DNA of 11,700 nt from PNKC01 sp039917655. GTDB taxonomy: Bacteria; Chloroflexota; Dehalococcoidia; Tepidiformales; Tepidiformaceae. How positions within the stretch are numbered: the first letter of the stretch is position 1; every line of letters begins with the position of its first letter. Location of the stretch: the NCBI GenBank assembly GCA_039917655.1, contig JBDSJC010000205.1, positions 1 to 11,700 of the forward strand, in the 5' to 3' direction. Shown piece after piece: positions 1-6,530 of this stretch. The notes beneath the pieces are model-generated. The model had not been told where the DNA came from. It worked only from the letters and a program-made list of their open reading frames with translations, and made no database searches. The position numbers were made by a program, and so were the translations under genes.

Positions 1-7
1 CGTCCCG

Positions 8-997
8 TCAGGGGACATCAATGCCTTCGAGCACCCGGTCGATCAGGTCGTCGGTGGTCAACTCCTGGGCCTCCGCCTCGTATGTCGTCACGATTCGGTG
101 GCGCAGCACGTCGTGCGCCAACTCCTTCACATCCTCCGGCGTGGTGTAGGCGCGGCCGTTGAGGAACGCATGTGCTCGCGCCGCCTGGGCGAGCGCGATC
201 GAAGCACGCGGCGACGCCCCGAACGCGATCAGCGAAGCAAGTTCGGGCATCCGGTAGGCGGCCGGCTTACGCGTGGCGTAGACCAGTTGGACGATGTAAT
301 CCTTCAGCGCTTCGTCCAGTGCGACCTCCGAGACGGCCAGTCGCGCCGCCGCCAATGCCGCCCGAGAGGCCACCGCGCGCACCGCCGGCAGCGAGCCGTT
401 CAGGCTCATCTCCAGGATCTGGCGCTCTTCGGGGCGGGTAGGATAGTCGACTCGCACCTTCAGCAGAAAGCGGTCGAGCTGCGCCTCGGGTAGCGGATAC
501 GTGCCTTCCTGCTCGATCGGGTTCATGGTCGCCATCACGAGGAACGGCTCGTCCAGCGGAAACGTTTCTCCGCCGATGCTCACCTGCCGCTCTTGCATCG
601 CCTCCAGGAGCGCGCTCTGCACCTTGGCAGGCGCGCGGTTCACTTCGTCGGCGAGCACAATGTTTGCGAACAGCGGTCCGCGCCGCACCGTGAACCGGCC
701 ATCCTGGGGACTGAAGATTTCGGTGCCGATGAGGTCCGCGGGCAGCAGGTCGGGCGTGAACTGGATGCGCACATGCTTCAAGTCCAGTGCCGCGCCGAGC
801 GTCGATACGGTCAGCGTCTTTGCGAGCCCCGGCACGCCCTCCACCAGCACGTGGCCATGGCAGAGCATGCCCACCAACAGGCGGTCGATCAGCGTGTCCT
901 GACCGACGATGACGCGGTGCACTTCGCCGCGGACTGAAGCGAGCACCTGGGCGGCATCCGCCGCGGCGGGTGAAAGCGTGAGGGCGCCAGAGGCCAA
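8..997 (-). CDS. MoxR-family AAA+ ATPase
   Basis: A 329-residue AAA+ ATPase of the MoxR class, cytosolic chaperone-like enzymes that usually work with VWA-domain proteins in metal insertion or complex maturation. Visible motifs: Walker A GVPGLAKT (54-61), Walker B IVLADE (113-118) followed by VNRAP, sensor 1 ATMNP (156-160), the arginine-finger segment LDRFLLK (174-180) and the sensor 2 segment GASPRAS (260-266). Length is normal for the family. The start codon is TTG, chosen because GGAG lies 6-7 bases upstream and the protein then begins just before the usual VIVGQD entry. The stop is 7 bases from the window edge, so the DUF58/VWA partner that commonly follows moxR would lie outside and cannot be seen. 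The exact substrate is unknown. Family assignment is firm. Confidence 0.95.
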   Translation of the reverse strand: MASGALTLSPAAADAAQVLASVRGEVHRVIVGQDTLIDRLLVGMLCHGHVLVEGVPGLAKTLTVSTLGAALDLKHVRIQFTPDLLPADLIGTEIFSPQDGRFTVRRGPLFANIVLADEVNRAPAKVQSALLEAMQERQVSIGGETFPLDEPFLVMATMNPIEQEGTYPLPEAQLDRFLLKVRVDYPTRPEERQILEMSLNGSLPAVRAVASRAALAAARLAVSEVALDEALKDYIVQLVYATRKPAAYRMPELASLIAFGASPRASIALAQAARAHAFLNGRAYTTPEDVKELAHDVLRHRIVTTYEAEAQELTTDDLIDRVLEGIDVP

Positions 998-1010
998 GCG
1001 GTGCTCCGCG

Positions 1011-1037
1011 TAAGAAAATTGCCGGAATCGCTCCGGC
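1011..1037 (-). terminator. Hairpin with U-tract downstream of comF
   Basis: A perfect 6-bp stem, GCCGGA (1021-1026) with TCCGGC (1032-1037), has a 5-base loop. Read on the minus strand it is followed at once by AATTTTCTTA. This is the layout of an intrinsic terminator for the comF transcript, which ends about 50 bases earlier. It sits only 23 bases upstream of the moxR start, so it could instead act in the moxR leader: a TAGAAT box on the minus strand (1053-1048) would start a transcript containing it. Confidence 0.6.
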
Positions 1038-1089
1038 AGTAGGCCACATTCTACGCATCACGTGTAAAGGGGGGATGAACCACTCCCTC

Positions 1090-1797
1090 TCAGTCTTCGA
1101 TCCCCACGCCCGGCGATCCGAACTTGTAGCTCGCCCGAGCGAAGGCCACCGCCCAGACCTCCCGGGCACCCGCCTCCTTCAGGACCGTCGCGCACTCCTG
1201 CACCGTCGCTCCGGTGGTCACCACGTCATCGACAATCGCTACTCGCATGCCGCGCAACTCCGGGCCGCGGTAGACGAACGCGCCAGCCACGTTGTTCCGC
1301 CGCTCGCCTTCGTGCATGCCCACCTGGCGGCTCGTCTTTTTGGTGCGAAGCAGCGCGCCCGGCGGCTCCACCCAGCCAGCCGCCCGCACCAACAACCCGG
1401 ACTGGTTGAACCCGCGTTCCCGCTGCCGCGAACGATGTAGCGGCACGGCGAACACCGCATCGAATTCGCGCCCTTCAGAAGCCGCTCGCAGATGGGGCGC
1501 CATCACCACGGCCATCTGGCGTACGTACTGATACTTCAGGGCATGCACGATCTTGCGCCCCGCGCCGTTCATCTCCACCGCCGCCAGCACTCCAGAGATC
1601 GCCTGCAGGCCGAAGCAGCGCGGGCAGTTCCCGCTGCCCTCCCACCGGGCGCGGCAGTGCGGACAACGCCCGGGCCCCGAAGCGGGCTCCATCCCCTGGG
1701 CGCACGGCGCGCAGAGCAGCGTCCCGAACTCGCCACAGTTCACGCACCGCAGCGGGTAGAGCAGGTCCATCGCCGCCGAGCCAATCGTCGAGAGCAT
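1090..1797 (-). CDS. comF: ComF family phosphoribosyltransferase-like protein
   Basis: A 235-residue ComF-family protein. In naturally competent bacteria ComF is a cytosolic protein needed for DNA uptake or processing; many carriers are not known to be competent. The N-terminus holds eight cysteines as four CxxC pairs (18/21, 29/32, 45/48, 58/61), a double zinc-binding module typical of the family. The C-terminal half is a type I phosphoribosyltransferase fold: PLHRSRQRERGFNQS (119-133) and the PRPP-binding loop VAIVDDVVTTGAT (186-198). Length is normal. The ATG at 1797 is preferred over the ATG at 1770 because TAGACT lies on the minus strand exactly six bases before it, matching a leaderless start; neither site has a clear Shine-Dalgarno. 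It is divergent from moaD, and no other competence gene is visible. Confidence 0.92.
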   Translation of the reverse strand: MLSTIGSAAMDLLYPLRCVNCGEFGTLLCAPCAQGMEPASGPGRCPHCRARWEGSGNCPRCFGLQAISGVLAAVEMNGAGRKIVHALKYQYVRQMAVVMAPHLRAASEGREFDAVFAVPLHRSRQRERGFNQSGLLVRAAGWVEPPGALLRTKKTSRQVGMHEGERRNNVAGAFVYRGPELRGMRVAIVDDVVTTGATVQECATVLKEAGAREVWAVAFARASYKFGSPGVGIED

Positions 1798-1856
1798 CGC
1801 GGCAGTCTACAGCCGCATCGCACCCTGCGGGGGATGCCTTCGTCTACAATGTACGC
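1798..1856. promoter_or_regulatory. Divergent promoter region, comF / moaD
   Basis: A 59-base gap between divergent starts. On the plus strand TACAAT (1845-1850) ends six bases before the moaD ATG. On the minus strand TAGACT (1809-1804) ends six bases before the comF ATG. Both fit -10 boxes whose transcript would begin at the start codon. No good -35 hexamer is seen at 17 bases for either, and neither gene has a Shine-Dalgarno. This is inferred from spacing only. Confidence 0.55.
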
Positions 1857-2102
1857 ATGGAGATCACGGTGTTGCTCTTCGCTTCAGTGGCCGAACGCGC
1901 CGGGACGCGCAAGTTCACGTTGGACCTGGCCGAACCAGCGACCGTGGGGTCGGCCCGAGACGCCATCCTTGCCCGCTACCCGGCCCTTGAACCGTTCGTG
2001 CACAACCTGATGTACGCCCTGAACGAAGAGTACGCGCGCGAAAACGAGACAATCACGCCGCGCTCAACCCTCGCCCTCATCCCACCGGTCTCCGGAGGCT
2101 AG
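1857..2102 (+). CDS. moaD: Molybdopterin synthase small subunit (MoaD)
   Basis: An 81-residue ubiquitin-fold sulfur carrier, the small subunit of molybdopterin synthase. Its C-terminal glycine is converted to a thiocarboxylate and donates sulfur to precursor Z (cPMP) in molybdenum cofactor synthesis. Evidence: N-terminal beta-strand MEITVLLFASVAERAG, small size, the LALIPPVSGG end with the diagnostic di-glycine (80-81), and moaE immediately downstream. The ATG is preceded by TACAAT at the distance expected for a leaderless transcript. Stop and moaE start are 3 bases apart, so the two subunits are cotranscribed. ThiS, another GG-tailed sulfur carrier, is shorter and is unlikely given moaE. Confidence 0.93.
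   Translation: MEITVLLFASVAERAGTRKFTLDLAEPATVGSARDAILARYPALEPFVHNLMYALNEEYARENETITPRSTLALIPPVSGG
2094..2098 (+). promoter_or_regulatory. moaE ribosome binding site inside moaD's Gly-Gly codons
   Basis: GGAGG lies 7 bases before the moaE ATG. It is formed by the last two codons of moaD, GGA GGC, which encode the essential di-glycine tail. The choice of GGA for the first glycine completes the site. This is a strong Shine-Dalgarno and fixes the moaE start. Confidence 0.8.
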
Positions 2103-2105
2103 TCA

Positions 2106-2549
2106 ATGCTGATTCGCGTCACCCCGGACATCCTCGTTCCAGCCGAGGCCATCGCCTCGGTGGCAAGCTCGCGAGCTGGCGCAATCAACATCTTCCTCGG
2201 CGTTGTGCGCGACAACAACCTCGGGCGGAGCGTGAACTATCTGGACTACGAGGCGTACCCAACAATGGCCGAGAAGGTGATGCGCGAAATCGCCGAAGAA
2301 TCGGTCGTTCGTTTCGGATTCGAAGATGTCGCCGTCCTGCATCGCACGGGGCGACTGGAGATCGGCGAGACGAGCCTCCTCATCGCCGTCAGCAGCGGCC
2401 ACCGCGCCGAATCATTCGAGGGCGGTCACTGGCTGGTGAACGAGATCAAAAAACGCGTACCCGTCTGGAAGAAAGAGGTCTGGGCCGACGGCGAGTCGTG
2501 GGTCGAAGGGCCGGAATCGCTGGGCATGCAGGCCCCATCGCACGGTTGA
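2106..2549 (+). CDS. moaE: Molybdopterin synthase catalytic subunit (MoaE)
   Basis: A 147-residue large subunit of molybdopterin synthase. With thiocarboxylated MoaD it inserts the two dithiolene sulfurs into cPMP to make molybdopterin, in the cytosol. Family motifs visible: FLGVVRDNN (30-38), YEAYPTMAEK (48-57), HRTGRLEIGE (79-88), SSGHRAESFEGGHWLVNEIK (96-115) and RVPVWKKE (117-124). Lys115 and Lys122 keep the spacing of the two catalytic lysines known from E. coli MoaE (119 and 126). Length is normal. It starts 3 bases after the moaD stop behind a good Shine-Dalgarno. No other cofactor synthesis gene (moaA, moaC, mogA, moeA) lies in the window. Confidence 0.96.
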   Translation: MLIRVTPDILVPAEAIASVASSRAGAINIFLGVVRDNNLGRSVNYLDYEAYPTMAEKVMREIAEESVVRFGFEDVAVLHRTGRLEIGETSLLIAVSSGHRAESFEGGHWLVNEIKKRVPVWKKEVWADGESWVEGPESLGMQAPSHG

Positions 2550-2585
2550 ACGGTGTTAGAAACGCGGACCCGAATCGAAAATGAG

Positions 2586-2591
2586 TAAGCT
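2586..2591 (+). promoter_or_regulatory. Putative -10 box for the Nudix gene
   Basis: TAAGCT ends six bases before the ATG at 2598, and no Shine-Dalgarno is present. The spacing would start the transcript at the A of the ATG. No clear -35 is seen. It lies in the 48-base gap after moaE, suggesting that the Nudix gene has its own promoter. Confidence 0.45.
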
Positions 2592-2597
2592 TGTCTC

Positions 2598-3116
2598 ATG
2601 AGCACGAGCCACCCCCACGCCTTCAGCCGCTACTGCATGCACTGCGGCCAGCGCCTTACCACCGCAGTCCCGGAAAACGACAGTAAGCGACGGCTCGTCT
2701 GCTTCGATTGCGGCTTCGTGCACTACATCAACCCCCGGCCGGTTGCGGGCACCATCCCGGTGCGCGAAGACGGTCACATCCTCCTCGTTCGCCGCGCAAT
2801 CGAGCCGCGCATCGGCAGCTGGGTGTTCCCCGGCGGCTACATGGATATGGACGAAACAGCCGAAGAAGCCGCCACCCGCGAAACGCTCGAGGAAGCGAAC
2901 CTGGAGGTCACCGACCTCTCGCTCGTTGGCGTTTTCACTCGTCCCGGCCCGGGGGTAGTGGTCATCGTTTACGAAGCGAAAGCCGTGGGCACGGCCTCAG
3001 CCGGGGACGAAACCAGCGAAGTGGCGTGGTTCGCGCCGGACGCCATCCCTTGGGACGAACTGGCGTTCGATAGCACAGAGTGGGCGCTGAAGGCGTGGGT
3101 TGCGCGCCGTCCCTAA
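2598..3116 (+). CDS. Zinc-ribbon Nudix hydrolase
   Basis: A 172-residue Nudix hydrolase, cleaving a nucleoside diphosphate linked to another moiety. An N-terminal zinc ribbon is formed by C13xxC16 and C35xxC38 (Nudix_N_2-like), followed by NPRPVAGTI. The Nudix box is G80-x5-E86-x7-R94-E95-x2-E98-E99, with all metal-binding glutamates present; the closing glycine of the consensus is Asn101, a common variation. The zinc ribbon before the Nudix domain recalls NudC-type NADH pyrophosphatases, but the protein is much shorter than NudC and I see no firm basis for the substrate. The ATG follows a -10-like TAAGCT at leaderless spacing. Convergent with the DedA gene downstream; the 115-base gap (3117-3231) shows no clear terminator. 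Confidence 0.93.
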   Translation: MSTSHPHAFSRYCMHCGQRLTTAVPENDSKRRLVCFDCGFVHYINPRPVAGTIPVREDGHILLVRRAIEPRIGSWVFPGGYMDMDETAEEAATRETLEEANLEVTDLSLVGVFTRPGPGVVVIVYEAKAVGTASAGDETSEVAWFAPDAIPWDELAFDSTEWALKAWVARRP

Positions 3117-3231
3117 TTCCGGCCCAACACTAGCCAAGCCCGAAACGGTTAACCTGCACCGGACGCTGAGCCGCCTCGCCTGAGATTCCCGCTGCGCCCG
3201 GCCATCGCTCGCTGGAGCAAGCCAGATTCCT

Positions 3232-3852
3232 CTAGGCCGCTTCGCTCGACTTTTCCCGGCGCTGCCGCCAGAGGTGAATGAGCGCGGGGGCCGTCGAGGC
3301 AACCACCATCACGCCTACCAACCCGATGAAGAACAGATCAACGTACTGCGGCGGGATTGTCGCCCCGAAGAAGTACCCGAGGAACGTCATCGAAGGTACC
3401 CAAAGGACAGCCCCGGTGACGTTGTACGCAGCGAACTTTGCGTAAGGCATGTCCGCGGCGCCAGCAACGGTAGGCGCAAAGGTACGAATGAACGCCAGAA
3501 AACGCGCGGCGATAATCGTCTTTCCACCGTGCTTCTGGTAGAACGCTTCCGCTCTCTCCAGGTGCTTTCGGTGGAAAAGCTTCGAGTCTTCGCGGTTGAA
3601 GATGCGTTTCCCGGTGTGCTTGCCGATCTGGTAACCGACCGCATCGCCGGCGACCGCCGCCACGATCAGCAGCGGGATCAAGATCCAGAGAGAAAGGCCC
3701 ACGTCGCCGCGTTGGATCAGCAGCCCGGCAGTAATCAGGAGTGTGTCGCCAGGGAGAAAAAAGCCGATCAGCAGGCCGGTTTCAGCGAAAATGATCGCGA
3801 AGAGTCCGATGTAGCCAACAGCTTTGATCAGTGCCTCAAGGTCAAATCCCAC
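3232..3852 (-). CDS. DedA family (SNARE-associated/VTT) membrane protein
   Basis: A 206-residue integral membrane protein of the DedA family, which includes undecaprenyl phosphate and other lipid transporters or scramblases and affects envelope and proton-motive-force homeostasis. Visible family features: the N-terminal re-entrant region with Glu24 and FFLPGDTLL (31-39), AGDAVGYQIG (68-77), YQKHGGKTIIAARFLAFIRT (105-124) with Arg117 and Arg123, and AGAADMP (130-136) followed by NVTGAVLW (144-151). Hydrophobic spans lie around 12-45, 52-75, 140-163 and 170-193, with a basic cytosolic tail. The start is GTG, supported by GAGG 7 bases upstream. Lipid specificity cannot be read from the sequence. 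It looks monocistronic. Confidence 0.93.
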   Translation of the reverse strand: MGFDLEALIKAVGYIGLFAIIFAETGLLIGFFLPGDTLLITAGLLIQRGDVGLSLWILIPLLIVAAVAGDAVGYQIGKHTGKRIFNREDSKLFHRKHLERAEAFYQKHGGKTIIAARFLAFIRTFAPTVAGAADMPYAKFAAYNVTGAVLWVPSMTFLGYFFGATIPPQYVDLFFIGLVGVMVVASTAPALIHLWRQRREKSSEAA

Positions 3853-3864
3853 GTTGCGGCCTCA

Positions 3865-3890
3865 TGAGCATCTAGCGTAGCGGGTGCTCA
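3865..3890. repeat. Inverted repeat upstream of the DedA gene
   Basis: TGAGCA (3865-3870) and TGCTCA (3885-3890) form a perfect 6-bp inverted repeat with a 14-base spacer, 13-38 bases upstream of the DedA GTG. It could be an operator or a leader hairpin. A 6-bp repeat may also arise by chance, so this is weak. Confidence 0.25.
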
Positions 3891-3930
3891 ACGTATGGGC
3901 GTTAAGAGCCCCAGACCGAGGGGGTGCGTC

Positions 3931-4710
3931 TTACCCGTAGCGGGCCGCGAAATCCATCTCGGTGAGCGGGGCGCCGTGGCGCCGTTCACTGACTGCCAGT
4001 TCCATTCGCGTCAGCTGGGCGAGGCCCTTGCGCGTGTCGCTCGCAACCCGAGCCTTGTCCTGGCGCTTCAACCGTTGCTTGAACAGCCAGTAGGTGAAAC
4101 TTTTCCACTCCGCCAGCACGATGTCGCCGCGCAGAAATGTCCCGGTCTCTTCGTAGTAGAGCGCGAACAGTTCGATGCGCGCCTTTCCGTAGACCCGTTC
4201 GAACATCGTCTCGTCCACACGCGGGTCCTGCCCCCACGGCCGGTTGCGGTTCTCTTTGTGGATCTCTTCCTCGATCGAGAGCTGCAGCGCTTCTTCCACC
4301 AGGACGCCGTACATGTAGTTCAGGTGGGCACTGTGCTTGGACTGCCCGATGCGCGCCGCGAACTGCGCGTCGTCCAGTTCCAGCGGCCAGCGGTTCTCGA
4401 AGATCAGCGCGTCGGTTTCGTGTGACGGGACCAGGTCCGGCATCTCATCGAGCAGGCGTTCGCCCAGCAGGAGCCAGTCAAACGCCTCGCCGAGTAGCAG
4501 GTACTGGTAGGTCCGGTCACCGACCATCTCCGAGGGCTGGCGCCACGCCTTCACGGCATCGAGCACCGCCTCGAACCAGTGCTGCCCACCCGCCACGGCC
4601 TGCCTCATGCGGAAGACAACCTCGTCCACCGCGGGGAGGTACGCCTCCTCTCGTGCAACCGGTTCAAGGACAACCGGCTCCGCGGATCCAGCCTGTGCAG
4701 ACACCGCCAT
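3931..4710 (-). CDS. Uncharacterised helical protein, 259 aa
   Basis: I do not recognise this family. The protein is soluble, with no signal peptide or membrane span, and appears all-helical, rich in Glu, Leu, Tyr and Trp. Segments that look like conserved cores are TYQYLLLGEAFDWLLLGERL (67-86), HLNYMYGVLVEEALQLSIEE (129-148), ELFALYYEETGTFLRGDIVL (180-199) and EWKSFTYWLFKQRLKR (201-216), which then runs into a basic C-terminal region. Acidic and aromatic residues cluster in the helices. I take the ATG at 4710 because coding character fades upstream (a Pro/Arg/Ala-rich extension reaching 4932 runs across the neighbour's start) and a GATACT box lies just before it. It is transcribed away from the Cys4 protein gene across a 140-base gap. 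That it is a real gene is supported by its sensible protein composition; its function is unknown. Confidence 0.8.
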   Translation of the reverse strand: MAVSAQAGSAEPVVLEPVAREEAYLPAVDEVVFRMRQAVAGGQHWFEAVLDAVKAWRQPSEMVGDRTYQYLLLGEAFDWLLLGERLLDEMPDLVPSHETDALIFENRWPLELDDAQFAARIGQSKHSAHLNYMYGVLVEEALQLSIEEEIHKENRNRPWGQDPRVDETMFERVYGKARIELFALYYEETGTFLRGDIVLAEWKSFTYWLFKQRLKRQDKARVASDTRKGLAQLTRMELAVSERRHGAPLTEMDFAARYG

Positions 4711-4850
4711 TGATAGTATCAGACGGCAGACCACACGCCCGAAAAGAGACCCGCCGCCAGGACAGCGGCCAGGCTTGGCGCCGGTTGCGGGACGGTTACC
4801 GGTTCGCGCGGCGCGTTCAGCGTGCTCGGCCAGCGCCCGATGATTGGCTC
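4711..4850. promoter_or_regulatory. Divergent intergenic region with putative -10 boxes
   Basis: A 140-base gap between divergent genes. On the plus strand GATGAT (4839-4844) ends six bases before the GTG at 4851, with TTCAGC (4816-4821) at 17 bases as a poor -35. On the minus strand GATACT (4720-4715) ends four bases before the ATG at 4710. Neither gene has a Shine-Dalgarno. Frames are open through the gap on both strands, but the translations are Pro/Arg-rich and unlike protein. Confidence 0.4.
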
Positions 4851-5936
4851 GTGGCGCAACCTTCCTGTAGCTGCTGTGACCGTGCAGTCGAGATCGTGGC
4901 CGAACTCCGCAGCAGGCCGCTGCGGCTGGCAAACGGCTGGGCCGAAGACGCTTCTCGCTTGCAGCGCACCGAGCGGCTCTGTGGACCGTGCGTCACATGG
5001 CTCGCGGCAATCGTTGGCGACGTGCGTAGCGGAGGCGGAGCCAACGGGCTGGCCGGTCAGCCCACGCCGGGCGCTCGCGCCCTGATGTTCGAAGATCAGT
5101 GCTCGCTCTGCCACACAATGCCGGGCGAGACCGGAAACATCGTCCAGTGCGTGGCGACCGCGCCAGGTCGCAGGTCATGGGCCCCGATGTTTGCCTGCCC
5201 GTCCTGCGATCTCTGGCTGGCTGGTCTCGCCCAGGACGGCCGTTCCGCGCGCGGCGAAGAGGCCCGCCTGATCGACGGCCCGTACGGCGATTGGCCGCAC
5301 CCCAACCTGCGCGACCTTTCTGTCGCCCTGGTCGTGGCAGACGCCGCCGCACGGGCCGCCATCCTCGAGGCGACATCCGCGATGGGGGTGGACATCGTCA
5401 CGCGCCCGGACGTTCAGACGCTCTTCTTCGTCGAGGCGGGAGCCAGGTTCGAAAAAGTTTCAGTGGACTCGGGCAACGGCGCGGCGAGACGCGTGCTGCT
5501 CGCTCCGCTCACGGCCCGCGACCAACTTCGCGCGCTGCTCGTGGGCGGGGCAGCCGCCTGGCTGACAATCCCCTTAACGCCCCAGCAAGTGACGGCGGCG
5601 CTCACGTTCGCCATGCGTCAGCGTGGCCTGCGCTTGCAATGGGACTTCGAAACTGCCCTGCCCGTCGCTGATCTCGACGGATCTGGCCGCGAGGCGGTGC
5701 TCTGCACGCCTGCTGGAACTACCGATCGGTTCGAACTGGCGTGGCTCCTTAAACGCTTTTCACGAGGCTACGACGACGTGGTGATGGCCAACGGCGAGAT
5801 CCTGCTGCTTCCGCGAGCGAACGCCTCCAGCCTCGATTCTGTCATTGGACGGCTGGAGAAACTCCTCGACGGCCGCTGCCGGTTCGAATCGTTCGACACA
5901 GGTCTCCGCACCCGCCGCTTCGACGTCGCCGGATAG
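4851..5936 (+). CDS. Tandem Cys4 zinc-ribbon protein with degenerate receiver/GGDEF-like regions
   Basis: A 361-residue protein I cannot assign to a named family. The N-terminal 120 residues carry two Cys4 units: C6xxC9 with C44xxC47, and C84xxC87 with C116xxC119, most likely two zinc-binding ribbons. Residues about 155-258 resemble a response-regulator receiver in outline: a strand SVALVVAD, a helix, then VLLAPL, a helix, LTIPLT where receivers have a KP dipeptide, and a final helix. It lacks a clear phosphoacceptor aspartate and the lysine. Residues about 293-345, with DDVVMANGEILLLPRANASS then an amphipathic helix, recall the end of a GGDEF domain, but the GGDEF signature is replaced by ANGEI and the domain is short. 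Both domain readings are inference; catalysis is unlikely. The GTG at 4851 is chosen because GATGAT precedes it at leaderless spacing and the Cys motifs begin here. A frame open from 4137 is antisense to the neighbour. A STAS-like gene follows 19 bases later, probably in the same operon. Confidence 0.78.
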   Translation: MAQPSCSCCDRAVEIVAELRSRPLRLANGWAEDASRLQRTERLCGPCVTWLAAIVGDVRSGGGANGLAGQPTPGARALMFEDQCSLCHTMPGETGNIVQCVATAPGRRSWAPMFACPSCDLWLAGLAQDGRSARGEEARLIDGPYGDWPHPNLRDLSVALVVADAAARAAILEATSAMGVDIVTRPDVQTLFFVEAGARFEKVSVDSGNGAARRVLLAPLTARDQLRALLVGGAAAWLTIPLTPQQVTAALTFAMRQRGLRLQWDFETALPVADLDGSGREAVLCTPAGTTDRFELAWLLKRFSRGYDDVVMANGEILLLPRANASSLDSVIGRLEKLLDGRCRFESFDTGLRTRRFDVAG

Positions 5937-5955
5937 AAAATGAGGGAATTCCCGA

Positions 5956-6489
5956 GTGCCGGGCGCACTTGCCGGGCAGACACTGAGGACTCAGATCGCT
6001 CGCCGGACGGGCGCGGACGGGACCAACGTGTACATACTCCGCGATGACGCAGCCACACAAACCCTCAGGCTCGAGCTGACCGGCGAGGTGACCACGGCCG
6101 AAGCAGCGCGCGCGGTTTCGCAGGCGCTCGCCCTCGCCGAAGCTGGCGCACACTCACGGGTCGTCTGCGACCTGACCGCCGTGGAGTGCGGACCGGATGA
6201 GTTGGAAGCGGTCGCGGCCCTCCTCAAGTCGCGGGCTCTGGCGTTCCGGGTCGCGTTCGTTGGCCCTCAAGCACAACTGCGGGTGGCCGTGCGGCTGGTC
6301 GAACTCGCCGGCATTGAGCTTTCCTCCGGAGCCTTTTCGAACACCGCGGACGCGGACGCCTGGCTGGCGCGGCAAACGAGCGCTAACCCCGTGGCGGGCT
6401 CCGAGACCGTGCGCCGGCACCTCCAGCAGCAGCCCCCGGACGCTCAGCCCCGCGCCCGCGCCGCAAAGCGTGTCGAACCCGCCGCCTGA
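5956..6489 (+). CDS. STAS-like protein
   Basis: A 177-residue protein with a core (about 25-140) resembling STAS/SpoIIAA-type alpha/beta domains: strand TLRLELTGEV (36-45), a helix, RVVCDLTAVECGPDELE (68-84), a helix, RVAFVGPQ (98-105), a helix ending in VELAGIE, and a DADAWLARQ helix at the end. STAS proteins act as anti-anti-sigma factors or phosphorylation switches. Here the usual D-S-S-G phosphosite after the second strand reads CGPDELE, so phosphorylation of a serine at that site is not supported. The last 35 residues are Gln/Pro/Arg-rich and probably disordered. The start is GTG with GAGGG 9 bases upstream. It lies 19 bases after the Cys4 protein, with which it probably works. Function inferred from fold only. 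Confidence 0.7.
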   Translation: MPGALAGQTLRTQIARRTGADGTNVYILRDDAATQTLRLELTGEVTTAEAARAVSQALALAEAGAHSRVVCDLTAVECGPDELEAVAALLKSRALAFRVAFVGPQAQLRVAVRLVELAGIELSSGAFSNTADADAWLARQTSANPVAGSETVRRHLQQQPPDAQPRARAAKRVEPAA

Positions 6490-6530
6490 TGCTCTTTCCC
6501 GGTGTCTCGCCCTCCCGCATGCTTTCGCCC

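Noticed and set aside
2598..3116. Assignment of the Nudix protein as NudC (NADH pyrophosphatase / decapping enzyme)
   Set aside because: It has a zinc ribbon before the Nudix box but is far shorter than NudC, and I cannot see the NudC-specific motif after the box.
3147..3154. GGTTAACC palindrome between the Nudix and DedA genes
   Set aside because: An 8-base palindrome without loop or T-run cannot act as an intrinsic terminator and is expected by chance.
4137..4850. Plus-strand frame upstream of the Cys4 protein, in frame with it and reaching back to an ATG at 4137
   Set aside because: It is antisense to the 259-residue protein gene and its translation is Arg/Pro/Ala/Ser-rich with no protein-like pattern; the GTG at 4851 has a promoter-like box at leaderless spacing.
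4711..4932. N-terminal extension of the minus-strand 259-residue protein to 4932
   Set aside because: It would overlap the start of the Cys4 gene and its composition is unlike the rest; the ATG at 4710 is a better start.
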